Origin: Rhodospirillales bacterium
Lineage (GTDB): Bacteria > Pseudomonadota > Alphaproteobacteria > Rhodospirillales > Rhodospirillaceae
Reading direction: 5' to 3'
NCBI GenBank assembly: GCA_028281845.1
Contig: JANQJD010000014.1
Coordinates: forward strand, 183,367 to 247,366
Length of the DNA: 64,000 nucleotides
Shown: positions 31,652 through 42,055 of the stretch, piece after piece
Layout of the letters: each line of letters begins with the position of its first letter
Position numbering within the stretch: the first letter of the stretch is position 1
The notes under the pieces: model-generated
The model's database searches: none
What the model was told of the DNA's origin: nothing
The model's input: the letters and a program-made list of their open reading frames with translations, nothing else
Program-made: the position numbers and the translations under genes

Positions 31652-34208
31652 GGACAAGTTCTTCCCTTTCAACAGAAGCTCTGATACTGTCGCCCTCCTT
31701 GAGGGCTCCATCTAAAATCCGCATGGCCAGTGGATTTTCTATGGCCCTCCTCATCACTCTCTTCAATGGCCGCGCTCCGTATACTGGATCATAGCCAGCT
31801 CTAGCAAGCCAACTGTGAGCCGCGCCGTCTAGCCTAAGTGTGATTCCGTGCGCGTCCAGGCGACGTTGTAAGCAATCTAACTGGATGTCAACAATTTGAC
31901 GCATCTCTTCCAGACCAAGGCGATGAAAAAGCAGAATTTCATCGAGACGATTTAGAAACTCAGGACGAAACGCGTTTTGTAAAACTTTCATTACAGCCTC
32001 ACGCACTGCCGCCGAATCCTGGTCTAATAGCTTTTTTGCTAAAATTTCACTACCTATGTTCGAGGTCAGAACAATTAATGTGTTACGGAAATCCACTGTT
32101 CGTCCCTGCCCATCAGTAAGACGGCCGTCATCAAGGACCTGCAACAACACGTTAAACACATCTGGGTGTGCCTTTTCCACCTCGTCAAACAAGACGACCT
32201 GATAAGGCCGCCGTCGCACAGCTTCTGTCAGACTGCCTCCTTCTTCATAGCCTACATACCCGGGCGGTGCGCCAATTAAACGAGCCACAGCATGTTTTTC
32301 CATGTACTCCGACATGTCAGTACGAACCATAGCATTCTCGTTGTCAAAGAGAAACTCTGCGAGTGCTTTCGTGAGCTCTGTTTTACCAACACCTGTCGGC
32401 CCCAGAAAGAGGAAAGACCCCATGGGCCTGTTCGGATCCCCCAGACCTGCTCTGCCCCGTCTGACGGCATTGGCAATGGCGTGGACCGCTTCTGTCTGTC
32501 CTACTACACGGGTGCTGACTCTCTCCTCCATCCGCAGAAGTTTCTCACGCTCACCGGCCAACATCCGATCAACCGGAATGCCAGTCCAACGAAACACTAC
32601 ATTTGCAATGTGTTCAGGCGTGACAACTTCATTCAACAGTCCGTGTCCTTCATGTGATTCTGCGGCGCCTAGAGACTGTTCTAATGTTGGAATCACACTG
32701 TAACGTAGTTCAGAAGCTCGCTGTAAGTCGCCCTTGCGCATAGCAATGTCAACCTCTGTCCGAGATTGGTCAAGTTGCTCCTTGATCTTTGTGGCATCGG
32801 CGAGCTTCTCTTTTTCAGCTTTCCACACGCGTGTAACTTCTCCTGACTCCCTTTCTAAGGCAGTCAGCTCTCCTTCAAGTCGTCTTAACCTTTCGTGTGC
32901 TGCTAAATCATTTTCTTTTTTAAGAGCTTCACGTTCAATTTTTAATTGAATAATCCGACGATCCAGTTCATCTAGTGATTCTGGTTTGGAATCTACTTCC
33001 ATACGCAACCGACTCGCTGCTTCATCTATCAGATCGATAGCCTTATCAGGCAGAAAGCGATCACTAATATAACGGTTAGAGAGTGTCGAGGCCGTGACAA
33101 GAGCACTATCAGCAATATGTACACCGTGGTGCAGTTCGTATTTCTCTTTGAGACCACGCAGGATAGAGATTGTATCCTCAAGAGTTGGCTCACCCACAAA
33201 AACGGGCTGGAATCTGCGTGCCAACGCCGCGTCCTTTTCAACATGCTTACGGTACTCATTGAGTGTTGTCGCACCAACACAGTGGAGGACGCCACGGGCC
33301 AAAGCCGGTTTTAACAAATTTGAAGCATCCATAGACCCTTCTGCCCGTCCAGCCCCGACAAGATTGTGCATTTCGTCTATGAATAAAATGACATCACCCG
33401 TTGCAGCGGTTACTTCGTTTAACACAGCTCTCAACCGCTCTTCAAACTCTCCACGGAATTTAGCGCCTGCTACCAAGGCGCCTAGATCAAGGGCCATCAG
33501 CTTTTTGTTTTTCAGGCTTTCTGGCACATCACTGTTCACAATCCGCAGCGCTAGTCCTTCCACGATAGCAGTCTTACCAACACCTGGTTCACCGATGAGT
33601 ACAGGATTGTTCTTTGTTCTTCGTGATAGCACCTGAATGGCACGACGAATCTCCTCGTCTCGACCGATCACGGGATCTAATTTACCATCCCGCGCTGCAG
33701 CGGTAACATCTCTGGCGTATTTTCTCAGGGCATCGTATGTGTCCTCAGCCGCTGGGCTGTCTGCTAAACGTCCGTTGCGCATTTGTGTGATAGTTTTATT
33801 AAGAGATTGCAGAGTAATCCCAGATTCTTTTAAAATTTTAGAAACGAATTTTTCATCAGTTATTAAAAGCCCTACAAGTATACATTCAACTGTTACAAAT
33901 TTATCCCCTATATCTTTGGCTTTTTGTTCTGCATTATCAAAGACGCGAGCGATTTCCGGTGTAAGGTACAAATGACCTGCCCCACTGCCTTGTACACGGG
34001 GCATTTTCTCCAGTTCCATATCTACGCTTGAAAGAAGTTTTTTAACATTCCCTCCAGAACTGGCTATCAGCGTCGCTGCGTCCTTATCATCTAGGAGAAC
34101 TTTCAAGAGATGCACAGGTGTCAAGCGTTGATGATCACGCCGCAGTGCCAGTGTCTGGGCAGACTGGATAAAACTCTTACTGCGATCTGTGTATTTTTCA
34201 AAATCCAT
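31644..34208 (-). CDS. clpB: ATP-dependent chaperone ClpB
   Basis: Hexameric disaggregase (854 aa). The Clp N domain starts at [18 protein letters not shown]. The first AAA+ module has [15 protein letters not shown] and [14 protein letters not shown], and the second has [17 protein letters not shown] and [17 protein letters not shown] coiled-coil middle domain lies between them. All catalytic motifs are intact. The ribosome site is GAAGGA before the ATG. The 295-base upstream spacer holds an 11-base tandem duplication; I could not make out a sigma-32 promoter. Confidence 0.97.
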   Translation of the reverse strand: MDFEKYTDRSKSFIQSAQTLALRRDHQRLTPVHLLKVLLDDKDAATLIASSGGNVKKLLSSVDMELEKMPRVQGSGAGHLYLTPEIARVFDNAEQKAKDIGDKFVTVECILVGLLITDEKFVSKILKESGITLQSLNKTITQMRNGRLADSPAAEDTYDALRKYARDVTAAARDGKLDPVIGRDEEIRRAIQVLSRRTKNNPVLIGEPGVGKTAIVEGLALRIVNSDVPESLKNKKLMALDLGALVAGAKFRGEFEERLRAVLNEVTAATGDVILFIDEMHNLVGAGRAEGSMDASNLLKPALARGVLHCVGATTLNEYRKHVEKDAALARRFQPVFVGEPTLEDTISILRGLKEKYELHHGVHIADSALVTASTLSNRYISDRFLPDKAIDLIDEAASRLRMEVDSKPESLDELDRRIIQLKIEREALKKENDLAAHERLRRLEGELTALERESGEVTRVWKAEKEKLADATKIKEQLDQSRTEVDIAMRKGDLQRASELRYSVIPTLEQSLGAAESHEGHGLLNEVVTPEHIANVVFRWTGIPVDRMLAGEREKLLRMEERVSTRVVGQTEAVHAIANAVRRGRAGLGDPNRPMGSFLFLGPTGVGKTELTKALAEFLFDNENAMVRTDMSEYMEKHAVARLIGAPPGYVGYEEGGSLTEAVRRRPYQVVLFDEVEKAHPDVFNVLLQVLDDGRLTDGQGRTVDFRNTLIVLTSNIGSEILAKKLLDQDSAAVREAVMKVLQNAFRPEFLNRLDEILLFHRLGLEEMRQIVDIQLDCLQRRLDAHGITLRLDGAAHSWLARAGYDPVYGARPLKRVMRRAIENPLAMRILDGALKEGDSIRASVEREELVLG

Positions 34209-34301
34209 GTTTTTCCTTCTAATTTTCCTTTTTTCTCATGTAAGCTATGCAGTAGTGTCAGTAAGAAAGGCAGAGGAGACTCAGCAATAAAAATAATTAT
34301 C

Positions 34302-34323
34302 CTCCTTCTCTACTCCTTCTCTA
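34302..34323. repeat. 11-bp exact tandem duplication upstream of clpB
   Basis: CTCCTTCTCTA occurs twice head to tail in the clpB upstream spacer. Confidence 0.9.
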
Positions 34324-34503
34324 AAGCTTTTTCATTAAAATTTAGTATAGCCATATGGTGTTCGCTCTTCGTCCAGAGGACATAACATTGGTCGATTGAA
34401 CTGCGCACTGCAGAAGACTGTGCATCCTGCACAATTTTTGGTACTGAATGACTGATATAGTTGGGAGACTCAAGCAGAGTAACACAATGTGAGAGAATAT
34501 GCC

Positions 34504-34977
34504 CTAAGAGGGGTGTTTATCTGGCGCGCCTTGAATGCGCCGGAAAAAACGAAGTCGCTTCATTTCAATCTTTGGGCATCTGTTCATAACCACTTTGAGA
34601 CCTGCAGCTTCAGCTCGTGCTGCTGCAGAGGGATTTTTTATTAATAATTGCATCCATATAACAGAAATACCCTTAGTAGGGGCTAAATCGATTGCTTCGT
34701 CTACCACGTTTCCAGCAGATTCTGAATTACGGAAGATATCAACCATCTCATAAGGGGCTGGGACGTCGGCCAGAGTAGCATAGACAAGCTCCCCTAATAT
34801 CCACAGACCGGATAAACCAGGATTGACCGGGATGACTTTATACCCATTGCCTTGTAAGAAACTCATCACCTGATAACTTGGCCTGTCACTCTTATTACTC
34901 GCCCCGATTAGAGCGATTGTTTTGACACAATCCAATATTTTTCTTATATAAGAGTCTGGATACGCAACGTGCTGCAT
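34504..34977 (-). CDS. CoA-binding domain protein (YccU-like)
   Basis: 157-residue single-domain protein of the CoA_binding_2 group: KTIALIGASNKSDRPSYQVM forms the nucleotide-binding loop, followed by VIPVNPGL and MNRCPKIE. Such proteins resemble the CoA-binding domain of succinyl-CoA synthetase; their role is unclear. The ribosome site AAGGA lies eight bases before the ATG. It is transcribed in the same direction as clpB, about 300 bases apart. Confidence 0.87.
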   Translation of the reverse strand: MQHVAYPDSYIRKILDCVKTIALIGASNKSDRPSYQVMSFLQGNGYKVIPVNPGLSGLWILGELVYATLADVPAPYEMVDIFRNSESAGNVVDEAIDLAPTKGISVIWMQLLIKNPSAAARAEAAGLKVVMNRCPKIEMKRLRFFRRIQGAPDKHPS

Positions 34978-35375
34978 GACGTCTATCCTTTCATCCGATA
35001 CAATCGCTCTACCTGCGTCCTAGTTGGTCCGGTCCGTGTTGTGAAGAGGGCATCTGTTGATCACAGAGACCGTTCAAAGGGATACAATACTGTCTGTCAG
35101 AGAAAACATGCATCGTATGGTCCTTTTTTCTCAGACTGACATTTTTCAGTCCTTCTCTCAGGAAGATCGTAATGTCACGTAATGTCAGTCAAAGATATTC
35201 GTGGATGGACGCTCCAGTCCGCTCTTCCCCCCCCTCCCAGTCCTCACGACGGGCTAAGTAGTGTAGTAGAAGTAGAAGGGCAAACTATCCCCGCATATCA
35301 AGCATATCCGCTACATATGACCGTGTTGTGCGTGCCTTACTAGGAAGAGATGTAGCGCCAAAAGAACATGTCAGT
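34978..35375. other. 398-base spacer upstream of the CoA-binding gene and downstream of glmS
   Basis: No gene is supported. It contains an exact 10-base tandem duplication at 35168-35187, a C-run (CCCCCCCC) near 35229 and AGTAGA repeats near 35263-35276. No clear promoter or terminator was found. Confidence 0.5.
35168..35187. repeat. 10-bp exact tandem duplication
   Basis: CGTAATGTCA occurs twice head to tail in the spacer. Confidence 0.9.
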
Positions 35376-37199
35376 CTATTCTACTGTCACACTCTTAGCA
35401 AGATTACGGGGCTGATCGACGTCAGTGCCTTTAAGGACAGCAACATGATATGCTAAAAGTTGTACAGGTATCGAGTATAAGACTGGGGCTACAAAAGGAT
35501 CAATCCAAGGGAGTGGTACGCTTAAAAGTCTTGTATTTTCTAGCTGATTTGTTCCGTATACGTCGCTAAAAAGTATAACTTTTCCACCGCGCGCCATCAC
35601 CTCTTGCACATTAGAGACTGTTTTTTCGAATAACTCATCCGAAGGCGCAATAACAATGACTGGTACGGCTTTGTCAATGAGAGCAATGGGACCATGCTTC
35701 ATTTCACCAGCTGCATATCCTTCGGCATGGATATAACTAATTTCTTTCAACTTTAAGGCACCCTCCAAGGCAATAGGAAAACTAGTGCCACGGCCTATGT
35801 ACAGGACATCATGAGCGCCGGCAACAACAGCAGCCATTTGGCGGATACGACTATCATGATTTAATACCTCTGCCGCACGACCTGGCACCTCAGCGAGGGC
35901 ACTCGATAAACGTGCCTCTGTCAAGTGATCGATAATACCGTGGGCTTTGGCTATGGCAATAGCAAAGCAAGCAAGCACAGTCAGTTGAGTTGTAAAAGTT
36001 TTTGTAGAAGCTACACTTATTTCTAATCCTGCAAGGGTTTGTAATGTACAATCCGCCTCACGCATCATCGTACTTTCTGTAACGTTTACAACTGCTAATG
36101 TATGCATCTGATGCCGCTGGCAATATCTAAGAGCTGCCAGTGTGTCAGCCGTCTCACCGGATTGGGAAATGAGGAGAGCCAGTCCACCTGGGACGACAAC
36201 AGGTGATCTGTAGCGAAATTCTGAAGCAAAATCTACTTCAACAGGTATTCGTACAATACGTTCAATCCAATATTTTGCTATTAAGCCAGCATAATATGAG
36301 GTACCACAAGCAATGATTGTTATTTTTGAGACAGAAGCCAGATCAAATGGTAGAACCGGTAAAGTGATGGTACGCGATGCCGGGTTTAGCATGGTGTTAA
36401 GTGTCTCACCGATGACCTGAGGCTGCTCGAAGATTTCCTTTAGCATGAAATGATGATAACCGCCCTTGCCTATCATAACTCCCGATGCAGCTGTCTGATG
36501 AACAACGCGATTTACGCGGCAATTCTGAGAGTCGCGGATGATTGCCCCTTCTGGGGTTATGACCACCCAATCCCCCTCTTCCAGATAAGAAACTTTCCGC
36601 GTCAGAGGCGCAATGGCTAGGGCATCGGAACTTAGATACATTTCCCCCTCACCATATCCTATGGTGAGGGGGCTCCCTCGGCGAACCCCAATCAGCAAGT
36701 CATGATAACCGACAAATAGCAGTGCCAGTGCAAAAGCCCCCTGTAGGCGTTGCAAAGCTCTGCGCGTTGCCTCCAGAGGAGAATATCCCTTGCGTAAGAA
36801 GCTGCTGACGAGATGGACTACCACTTCGCTGTCAGTCTCACTTTCAAATTTGCATCCCTCATAAGCCAGCTCTGCTCGCAATACTTGGAAATTCTCAATG
36901 ATCCCATTGTGCACCACAGCAACCCACCCATCTGTGTGAGGGTGCGCGTTGGCTTCGTTGGGAACACCATGTGTGGCCCACCGGGTATGACCTATACCGA
37001 TGCGGCCTAACATTGGCCGCTCGTTGAGAAGACTCTCCAAAGAGAAGAGCCGGCCTTCTACACGACGACGCTCAATGCCATTATCGACCAATGTGGCAAT
37101 CCCAGCAGAATCGTATCCCCTGTATTCTAATCGCCGCAAGCCACCAAGCAGCAAGGGCGCAACCATATCCTTGCCAATAATGCCAATGATGCCACACAT
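35376..37199 (-). CDS. glmS: Glutamine--fructose-6-phosphate aminotransferase (isomerizing)
   Basis: Makes glucosamine-6-phosphate for cell-wall synthesis (607 aa). The catalytic Cys follows the initiator Met (MCGIIGIIG), with GIGHTRWATHG and HPHTDGWVAVVHNGIIENF in the glutaminase domain. Two SIS sugar-isomerase domains follow (ISQSGETADTLAALR, YIGRGTSFPIALEGALKLKE) and the C-terminal DQPRNLAKSVTVE. It lies 78 bases after glmU on the same strand, a usual glmU-glmS pairing. No glmS ribozyme is expected or seen. Confidence 0.97.
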   Translation of the reverse strand: MCGIIGIIGKDMVAPLLLGGLRRLEYRGYDSAGIATLVDNGIERRRVEGRLFSLESLLNERPMLGRIGIGHTRWATHGVPNEANAHPHTDGWVAVVHNGIIENFQVLRAELAYEGCKFESETDSEVVVHLVSSFLRKGYSPLEATRRALQRLQGAFALALLFVGYHDLLIGVRRGSPLTIGYGEGEMYLSSDALAIAPLTRKVSYLEEGDWVVITPEGAIIRDSQNCRVNRVVHQTAASGVMIGKGGYHHFMLKEIFEQPQVIGETLNTMLNPASRTITLPVLPFDLASVSKITIIACGTSYYAGLIAKYWIERIVRIPVEVDFASEFRYRSPVVVPGGLALLISQSGETADTLAALRYCQRHQMHTLAVVNVTESTMMREADCTLQTLAGLEISVASTKTFTTQLTVLACFAIAIAKAHGIIDHLTEARLSSALAEVPGRAAEVLNHDSRIRQMAAVVAGAHDVLYIGRGTSFPIALEGALKLKEISYIHAEGYAAGEMKHGPIALIDKAVPVIVIAPSDELFEKTVSNVQEVMARGGKVILFSDVYGTNQLENTRLLSVPLPWIDPFVAPVLYSIPVQLLAYHVAVLKGTDVDQPRNLAKSVTVE

Positions 37200-37277
37200 G
37201 ACATGAGCTTTCTATTCGTCACAGATCGATGTGATTTTCAGGACCATACATCCAAGGAAAAACTGCTTGGCTCTTCT

Positions 37278-38651
37278 CTATTTTATTCTTCTTTTTTGCG
37301 CCGTTTTTCCTTCCCCTGTCTTATTATGACGGAGAGAAGCCCATCCTGGCCTTTCTCTCTGAAGACAGCGAGCGACTGCCAGGGCGTTGTCTGCAACATC
37401 CTTGGTAATCACTGAACCAGCACCTATGATGGCACCGTCACCAATCTTGACAGGAGCGACAAGGGCAGAATTAGAACCAATAAAAGCACCAGCGCCCACG
37501 TCTGTAGACGCTTTTACGTAGCCATCATAATTACAAAAGATTGTCCCTGCTCCAATATTGGCCCCTGCGCCAACTCTGCCATTGCCGATGTAAGACAAGT
37601 GATTGACTTTTGCCCCATGTTCAACAACAGACGATTTGATCTCGACAAAGTTGCCAATATGGGCATTAGCATGAATTTTTGCGCCTGGCCGCAAACGGGC
37701 ATATGGCCCAATACGAGCGCCCGCAGAGACCGTAGACTGTTCCAAATGGCAGAAACTTTGAATTTCAACATTATCTTCAATAGTAACACCAGATCCAAAA
37801 ACAACATAAGGATGTATGATCACGTTGCGCCCTATCTTGGTATCAAAACAGCAATGCACTGTTAGGGGATCCACTAAAGTGACGCCAGAATCGAGCATGG
37901 CACCGCGTAGCTGTTCCTGCATAAACGCTTCAGCTCTGGCAAGATCGCGTTGTGTATTGATTCCAAACAGCTCTACCGCTTCACTTTCTGTCTCTACATA
38001 AGAGCAACTGAGCCCATTATGAGTAGCAACAGCAACAATATCTGTGAGATAATATTCCCTAGCAGCATTATTATTGCCAACAGCACTTAAAAGATGAAAT
38101 AAATACTCACTGCGAACAACAATTGCACCTGCGTTACATAGGCCCATTGCCTGTTGGGAGGGTGTTGCTTCCTGGTGCTCGACAATGGCACACAAGCTGC
38201 CGTCGCTCGCAGTGATCAGACGCCCATATCCCGCTGGGTTCTTTGGGTGAAAGCCCAGTACAACTAGACATGTCTGTAGATCAGCTGCCCGTATCACGGA
38301 CAACATTCTCGATAGAGCTGCCCGTGGCAAGAGAGGTACGTCCCCACAAAGGACTAAAATCTCGCCGTTAAACTCATGTAAGAGTTCACGAGTGGCGGCT
38401 ACTGCATGCCCTGTGCCAAGTCGATGAGACTGTATCAATGTCCAGTGAGGAGCGACGGCACGTGCCACAGACTCCATTCCTGGGCCAACTATTACGACTA
38501 CCCGTTCAGGCTCTAGTCCCTCTACGGTATGGATGAGATATTGGATCATAGGGCGCCCGGCCAACGGGTGCAAAACCTTGGGCAGATCGGAATGCATTCG
38601 TGTGCCCTTACCAGCGGCTAAAATTACAACTATTATTCCACGTTGCGTCAT
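37278..38651 (-). CDS. glmU: Bifunctional N-acetylglucosamine-1-phosphate uridyltransferase / glucosamine-1-phosphate acetyltransferase
   Basis: Last enzyme of UDP-GlcNAc synthesis (457 aa). The N-terminal nucleotidyltransferase has VILAAGKGTRMHSDLPKVLH and VLCGDVPLLP; the C-terminal left-handed beta-helix has the hexapeptide repeats and NYDGYVKASTDVGAGAFIGSN. The ATG at 38651 was chosen over an upstream TTG at 38669. It is followed by glmS and preceded by the lysine aminomutase-like gene. Confidence 0.96.
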   Translation of the reverse strand: MTQRGIIVVILAAGKGTRMHSDLPKVLHPLAGRPMIQYLIHTVEGLEPERVVVIVGPGMESVARAVAPHWTLIQSHRLGTGHAVAATRELLHEFNGEILVLCGDVPLLPRAALSRMLSVIRAADLQTCLVVLGFHPKNPAGYGRLITASDGSLCAIVEHQEATPSQQAMGLCNAGAIVVRSEYLFHLLSAVGNNNAAREYYLTDIVAVATHNGLSCSYVETESEAVELFGINTQRDLARAEAFMQEQLRGAMLDSGVTLVDPLTVHCCFDTKIGRNVIIHPYVVFGSGVTIEDNVEIQSFCHLEQSTVSAGARIGPYARLRPGAKIHANAHIGNFVEIKSSVVEHGAKVNHLSYIGNGRVGAGANIGAGTIFCNYDGYVKASTDVGAGAFIGSNSALVAPVKIGDGAIIGAGSVITKDVADNALAVARCLQRERPGWASLRHNKTGEGKTAQKRRIK

Positions 38652-38703
38652 ACCATTCTCTGAATCCAATAAAAAATTCTTTCTCTTTAACCAAGAATAT
38701 CCA

Positions 38704-39690
38704 TTATCGCACGCGCGGTGGGTAAAAATGCCTTTTCCCTCTTGTATCCTCTACCTCTTCCCCTTCTCCTGTGTCAGCATGGACATAACAGGGCCCAACA
38801 GGCACTTTGCCATGGCCACCAGGAATATCAAGCACATAAGTTGGTTGACATAACCCAGATAGCTCTGCGCGTAAAACTCTCATGAGCGCTTGCCCTTTTC
38901 TTAAGGTTGTCCGAAAGTGCCCCGTCCCTCGAGCAAGATCAGCATGATGTAAGTAGTATGGTTTAATACGGCGCTGAACAAGAGCTCTGAATAGCGCTGA
39001 CAGAGCACTACTGGTGTCGTTGATTCCTTGCAAGAGAACCGTTTGAGAGAGAATTGGCACGCCAGCCTTCACAATAGCACGGCACACTGTCGTAGTTTCT
39101 GGTCCGAGTTCGTCGACGTGATTGCAATGGAGGACTACATAGAGGGCCTTATTATCAGCCATCGTCTCAACAACAGCCAGTGTGGTAATCATTTTTTCTG
39201 AAATCCGGCAAGGATCTGAGATGGGTAAACGGGTATGCAGGCGAATCACCCCTAAATGTGGAATATTTGCAAGTGCTATTAGCAAATCTCTTAGCCGTTC
39301 TGGTGCGAGCAGTAGGGGATCGCCCCCAGTTACAATGACCTCCCAGATTGTAGGCCTGGCGTGAATATATTTTAGAGCACTTGTTAATTCCGTCTGTGTC
39401 AGGGTCGTACCTGGCTGGTCTATTTTTTCGCGCCGAAAACAGAAACGGCAATAAGCTGCACATTTTAAGTGTGGCATAAGCAACACACGATCCGGGTAAC
39501 GGTGTACAATACCCTTGACTGGTGTATGAACACTGTCTCCAATAGGATCTTCCAGTTCTTCTGGCATGGTCAGAGTCTCAGCAGAGCTTGGGGTGAACTG
39601 ACGTGTAAGAGCCCGACTCGTCTTGATTTGCGCAGTCAAATACGCTGTTAGTGGAATTTTTTGGCCAATAGCACTGGGGAAGGGACTCAT
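38704..39690 (-). CDS. KamA/EpmB-type lysine 2,3-aminomutase-like radical SAM protein
   Basis: 328-residue radical SAM protein with the cluster motif CAAYCRFCFRREKI, GGDPLLLAPERL, and PLP-region HHADLARGTGHFR. It is likely to isomerise lysine for elongation factor P modification together with divergent epmA. The ATG at 39690 abuts epmA; upstream codons are unconserved. Compared with usual alphaproteobacterial KamA it lacks about 20 N-terminal residues. The likely ribosome site AGGAG lies 10 bases upstream, inside epmA. A free lysine 2,3-aminomutase role cannot be excluded, since efp is not nearby. Confidence 0.85.
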   Translation of the reverse strand: MSPFPSAIGQKIPLTAYLTAQIKTSRALTRQFTPSSAETLTMPEELEDPIGDSVHTPVKGIVHRYPDRVLLMPHLKCAAYCRFCFRREKIDQPGTTLTQTELTSALKYIHARPTIWEVIVTGGDPLLLAPERLRDLLIALANIPHLGVIRLHTRLPISDPCRISEKMITTLAVVETMADNKALYVVLHCNHVDELGPETTTVCRAIVKAGVPILSQTVLLQGINDTSSALSALFRALVQRRIKPYYLHHADLARGTGHFRTTLRKGQALMRVLRAELSGLCQPTYVLDIPGGHGKVPVGPCYVHADTGEGEEVEDTRGKRHFYPPRVR

Positions 39691-40720
39691 GACCTGGTGG
39701 ACTCCTGAAAAGTTTACGGCAAAACGCGAATTTTTGGAACAACGAATAGAGATCATAACAGCAGTTCGAGCTTTCTTTAGGGGGCGTGGATTTTTAGAGG
39801 TTGAAACCCCTATCTTACAAGTATCACCAGGGCTTGATCCGCATATTGCCGTCTTTTCTACAGAACTTGTCGAACCACTGACATACGACAAGCGTCGCCT
39901 GTATCTTCATACATCTCCCGAGTTTGCCATGAAGAAACTGCTAGCAGCCAATCTGCCACGCATTTTTCAGATTACACGGGTTTATCGCAATCGCGAGCGT
40001 TCACCGCTGCATCATCCTGAATTCACTCTTTTGGAATGGTATAGGGCAGAAAAAAATTATCTTTCCCTCATGGATGATAGCGAAGATTTATTACGTGAAG
40101 TAGTAAAATTTACAAAAAATTCTTTTTTTTCTAGAAAAAAAAGACAATGTGACCCCCACAAACCATGGGTGCGACTTTCTGTCGTTGAAGCCTTTGCTGA
40201 ACTAGCTGCTATCGACCTCCTTGCCACATTAACAGACTCCATAGATCCTGATCCAACTCCCCTGGCTGCCGCTGCCCGTCTTGCTCTTCACCCTGCTGAC
40301 CGTTGGGAGGATGTCTTTTACCGTATCATGCTGGAGCGCATCGAACCGCACTTGGGCTATGAAAGACCTTTTATTCTGTATGATTATCCAACGCCTCTTG
40401 CAGCTCTTGCTCGCAGTAAGGCAGACGAGCCACGCTTAGCAGAACGATTCGAGATTTATATCTGTGGGGTTGAATTAGCTAACGGTTATTCTGAATTAAC
40501 TGATGTGCCAGTCCAACTCTCACGTTTTAATAGTGACATGAAAATTCGTCAGCAACTTTACGGCACTACTCTTCCCATCGACGAGGATTTTATTAATGCT
40601 CTAGCTCACATGCCCCCGGCCGCAGGTGTTGCACTTGGGATCGACCGCCTTGTGATGCTAGCAGTATGGGCAGAAGAGATTGACGAGGTGCTGTGGTCAC
40701 CCGTTACGATGGCCCATTAG
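39689..40720 (+). CDS. epmA: Elongation factor P--lysine ligase (GenX/PoxA-like)
   Basis: 343-residue class II lysyl-tRNA synthetase paralogue without the tRNA-binding domain; it attaches lysine or beta-lysine to EF-P. Motifs: FLEVETPILQVSPGLDPH, TRVYRNRERSPLHHPEFTLLEWYRA, ELANGYSELTDVPVQLSRF and AGVALGIDRLVML. The ATG at 39689 has GGGAAGGGA upstream; the longer frame to 39623 is unconserved. The start codon overlaps that of the divergent kamA-like gene. An AT-rich insertion with KNSFFSRKKRQ lies near residue 150. Confidence 0.94.
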   Translation: MTWWTPEKFTAKREFLEQRIEIITAVRAFFRGRGFLEVETPILQVSPGLDPHIAVFSTELVEPLTYDKRRLYLHTSPEFAMKKLLAANLPRIFQITRVYRNRERSPLHHPEFTLLEWYRAEKNYLSLMDDSEDLLREVVKFTKNSFFSRKKRQCDPHKPWVRLSVVEAFAELAAIDLLATLTDSIDPDPTPLAAAARLALHPADRWEDVFYRIMLERIEPHLGYERPFILYDYPTPLAALARSKADEPRLAERFEIYICGVELANGYSELTDVPVQLSRFNSDMKIRQQLYGTTLPIDEDFINALAHMPPAAGVALGIDRLVMLAVWAEEIDEVLWSPVTMAH

Positions 40721-41033
40721 CCCATTAACCAAAGGCTTGCCGGCTGCTGCGTTCGGCGGGACATATCACACCATCTTAGAGTATGTATAAAAAAATGGCA
40801 CAAAGACACCAAACTGGCCTCGCTGTTATCCGTTTTCCCCTTTTAAAAGATGTGAATATACTGAGCTATCGAGTGTCAACACTTCCCTCAAAAAAGCCTG
40901 CTGAGGCCACCATATCATGGTAACGTAAAAAGAACACCCGTAACCTCTCTGCTATTCTTACCCTCTCTATATTCTTAAAGACTCTTAAAATAATCCTACA
41001 TAAAATGTCACTCATAACTTTCGCATTTTTTTC
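40721..41033. other. Spacer between epmA and tRNA-Glu
   Basis: 313 bases with no supported gene. It holds short CT-rich and AT-rich stretches and no clear terminator for epmA. Confidence 0.45.
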
Positions 41034-41109
41034 TGGCGTCCCCTAGGGGATTCGAACCCCTGTTGCCGCCGTGAGAGGGCGGCGTCCTGGGCCTCTAGAC
41101 GAAGGGGAC
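41034..41109 (-). tRNA. tRNA-Glu (anticodon CTC)
   Basis: Read on the minus strand, acceptor GTCCCCT pairs with AGGGGAC, the anticodon stem CCGCC/GGCGG encloses CTCTCAC with anticodon CTC, and the T-arm is AGGGG-TTCGAAT-CCCCT. The discriminator is G and CCA is encoded (GCCA), unlike the tRNA-Leu gene in this window. Confidence 0.96.
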
Positions 41110-41191
41110 AGAACTCCTACACACACACACCTCACCTAATCACACCCGGGGAACAGCAGACACCCTCTGCCTTGCAGACGCCTTAACCTTC

Positions 41192-41235
41192 ATTATTTTA
41201 ACAAGAATCCCTTATTATTTTAACAAGTATCCCTT
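41192..41235. repeat. 22-bp tandem duplication (one mismatch)
   Basis: Two adjacent 22-base copies at 41192-41213 and 41214-41235 (each ATTATTTTAACAAG then A or T and ATCCCTT), differing at one base. It is the longest of the tandem duplications in the window. Confidence 0.93.
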
Positions 41236-41268
41236 CTTCTGTGGTAGATCGGAGACCAGACGAATAAA

Positions 41269-41303
41269 AATATAAAGAAGATAAGAATGAATATAAAGAA
41301 GAT
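41269..41303. repeat. 14-bp direct repeat, 21-bp period
   Basis: AATATAAAGAAGAT occurs at 41269-41282 and 41290-41303 in the same spacer. Confidence 0.85.
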
Positions 41304-41422
41304 GAAAGAAGATGACTGAAGCAGCTGTCCGCACTGGGTGCAACGCCCGCATGACTATGAGATAAACAACCTCTCGGTGCGCAGAAAAAGAGAATAGAAT
41401 ATCCCTGGACAGCACAGAACTC

Positions 41423-42055
41423 CTATCTATCCCGTCTTAATCTGTACACTGCCTGATAAGCTAACGTATTGGTCAACATACCCAAGGTCGTCAACTTCTG
41501 TACACGTCCTCTCCTGTCAAGGGCTAATGCCTGTTCAATAGTAATCCCCACCTCCCCACATAAACTCACAAAGTCTCGCACAGTACAGAAATGAATATTT
41601 GGTGTATCCCACCATTGGTACGGCAGTGAATCTGTCAACGGCATACGACCTTTCAATAAAAGATGCAATCTATTTCTCCAATACCCAAAATTGGGGAAAG
41701 ATACAATAGCATATTTACCAATTCTCAACAAATTTTCTAGAACTACTCGCGGAGAGCGCGTTGCTTGTAAGGTTTGGCTCAGCACTACGTAATCAAAAGA
41801 ATCACTAGGGTAGTCCTTGAGGTCCGTATCGGCGTTCCCTTGAATCACTGAAAGCCCCCGTCTGACTGCCTCACGCACGCCAGCCATAGAGAGTTCAATA
41901 CCGCGACCATCGACCTGTTTAAACTGCCCTAGATACTCTAAGAGAATCCCTTCACCACACCCTATGTCCAATACCCGTGCGCCCGGTGAAATCATGTCAG
42001 CGATTAGCATTAAGTCAATGCGTATGGCACTTCTGGCATTTCTGGAATCCTTCAT
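41423..42055 (-). CDS. metW: Methionine biosynthesis protein MetW
   Basis: 210-residue methyltransferase-fold protein paired with MetX. The nucleotide loop is [17 protein letters not shown], with the MetW segments [24 protein letters not shown] and [21 protein letters not shown]. The ATG at 42055 overlaps the metX stop (ATGA), showing translational coupling. MetW supports homoserine acylation by MetX in many proteobacteria. Confidence 0.95.
   Translation of the reverse strand: MKDSRNARSAIRIDLMLIADMISPGARVLDIGCGEGILLEYLGQFKQVDGRGIELSMAGVREAVRRGLSVIQGNADTDLKDYPSDSFDYVVLSQTLQATRSPRVVLENLLRIGKYAIVSFPNFGYWRNRLHLLLKGRMPLTDSLPYQWWDTPNIHFCTVRDFVSLCGEVGITIEQALALDRRGRVQKLTTLGMLTNTLAYQAVYRLRRDR

Larger units (their letters stand above)
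41110..41422. other. Spacer between tRNA-Glu and metW
   Basis: 313 bases, no gene supported. It contains a 22-base tandem duplication (41192-41235), a second repeat of AATATAAAGAAGAT with 21-base spacing (41269-41303) and a CA run near 41121-41129. The tRNA promoter must lie here but no pair of boxes is convincing. Confidence 0.5.
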
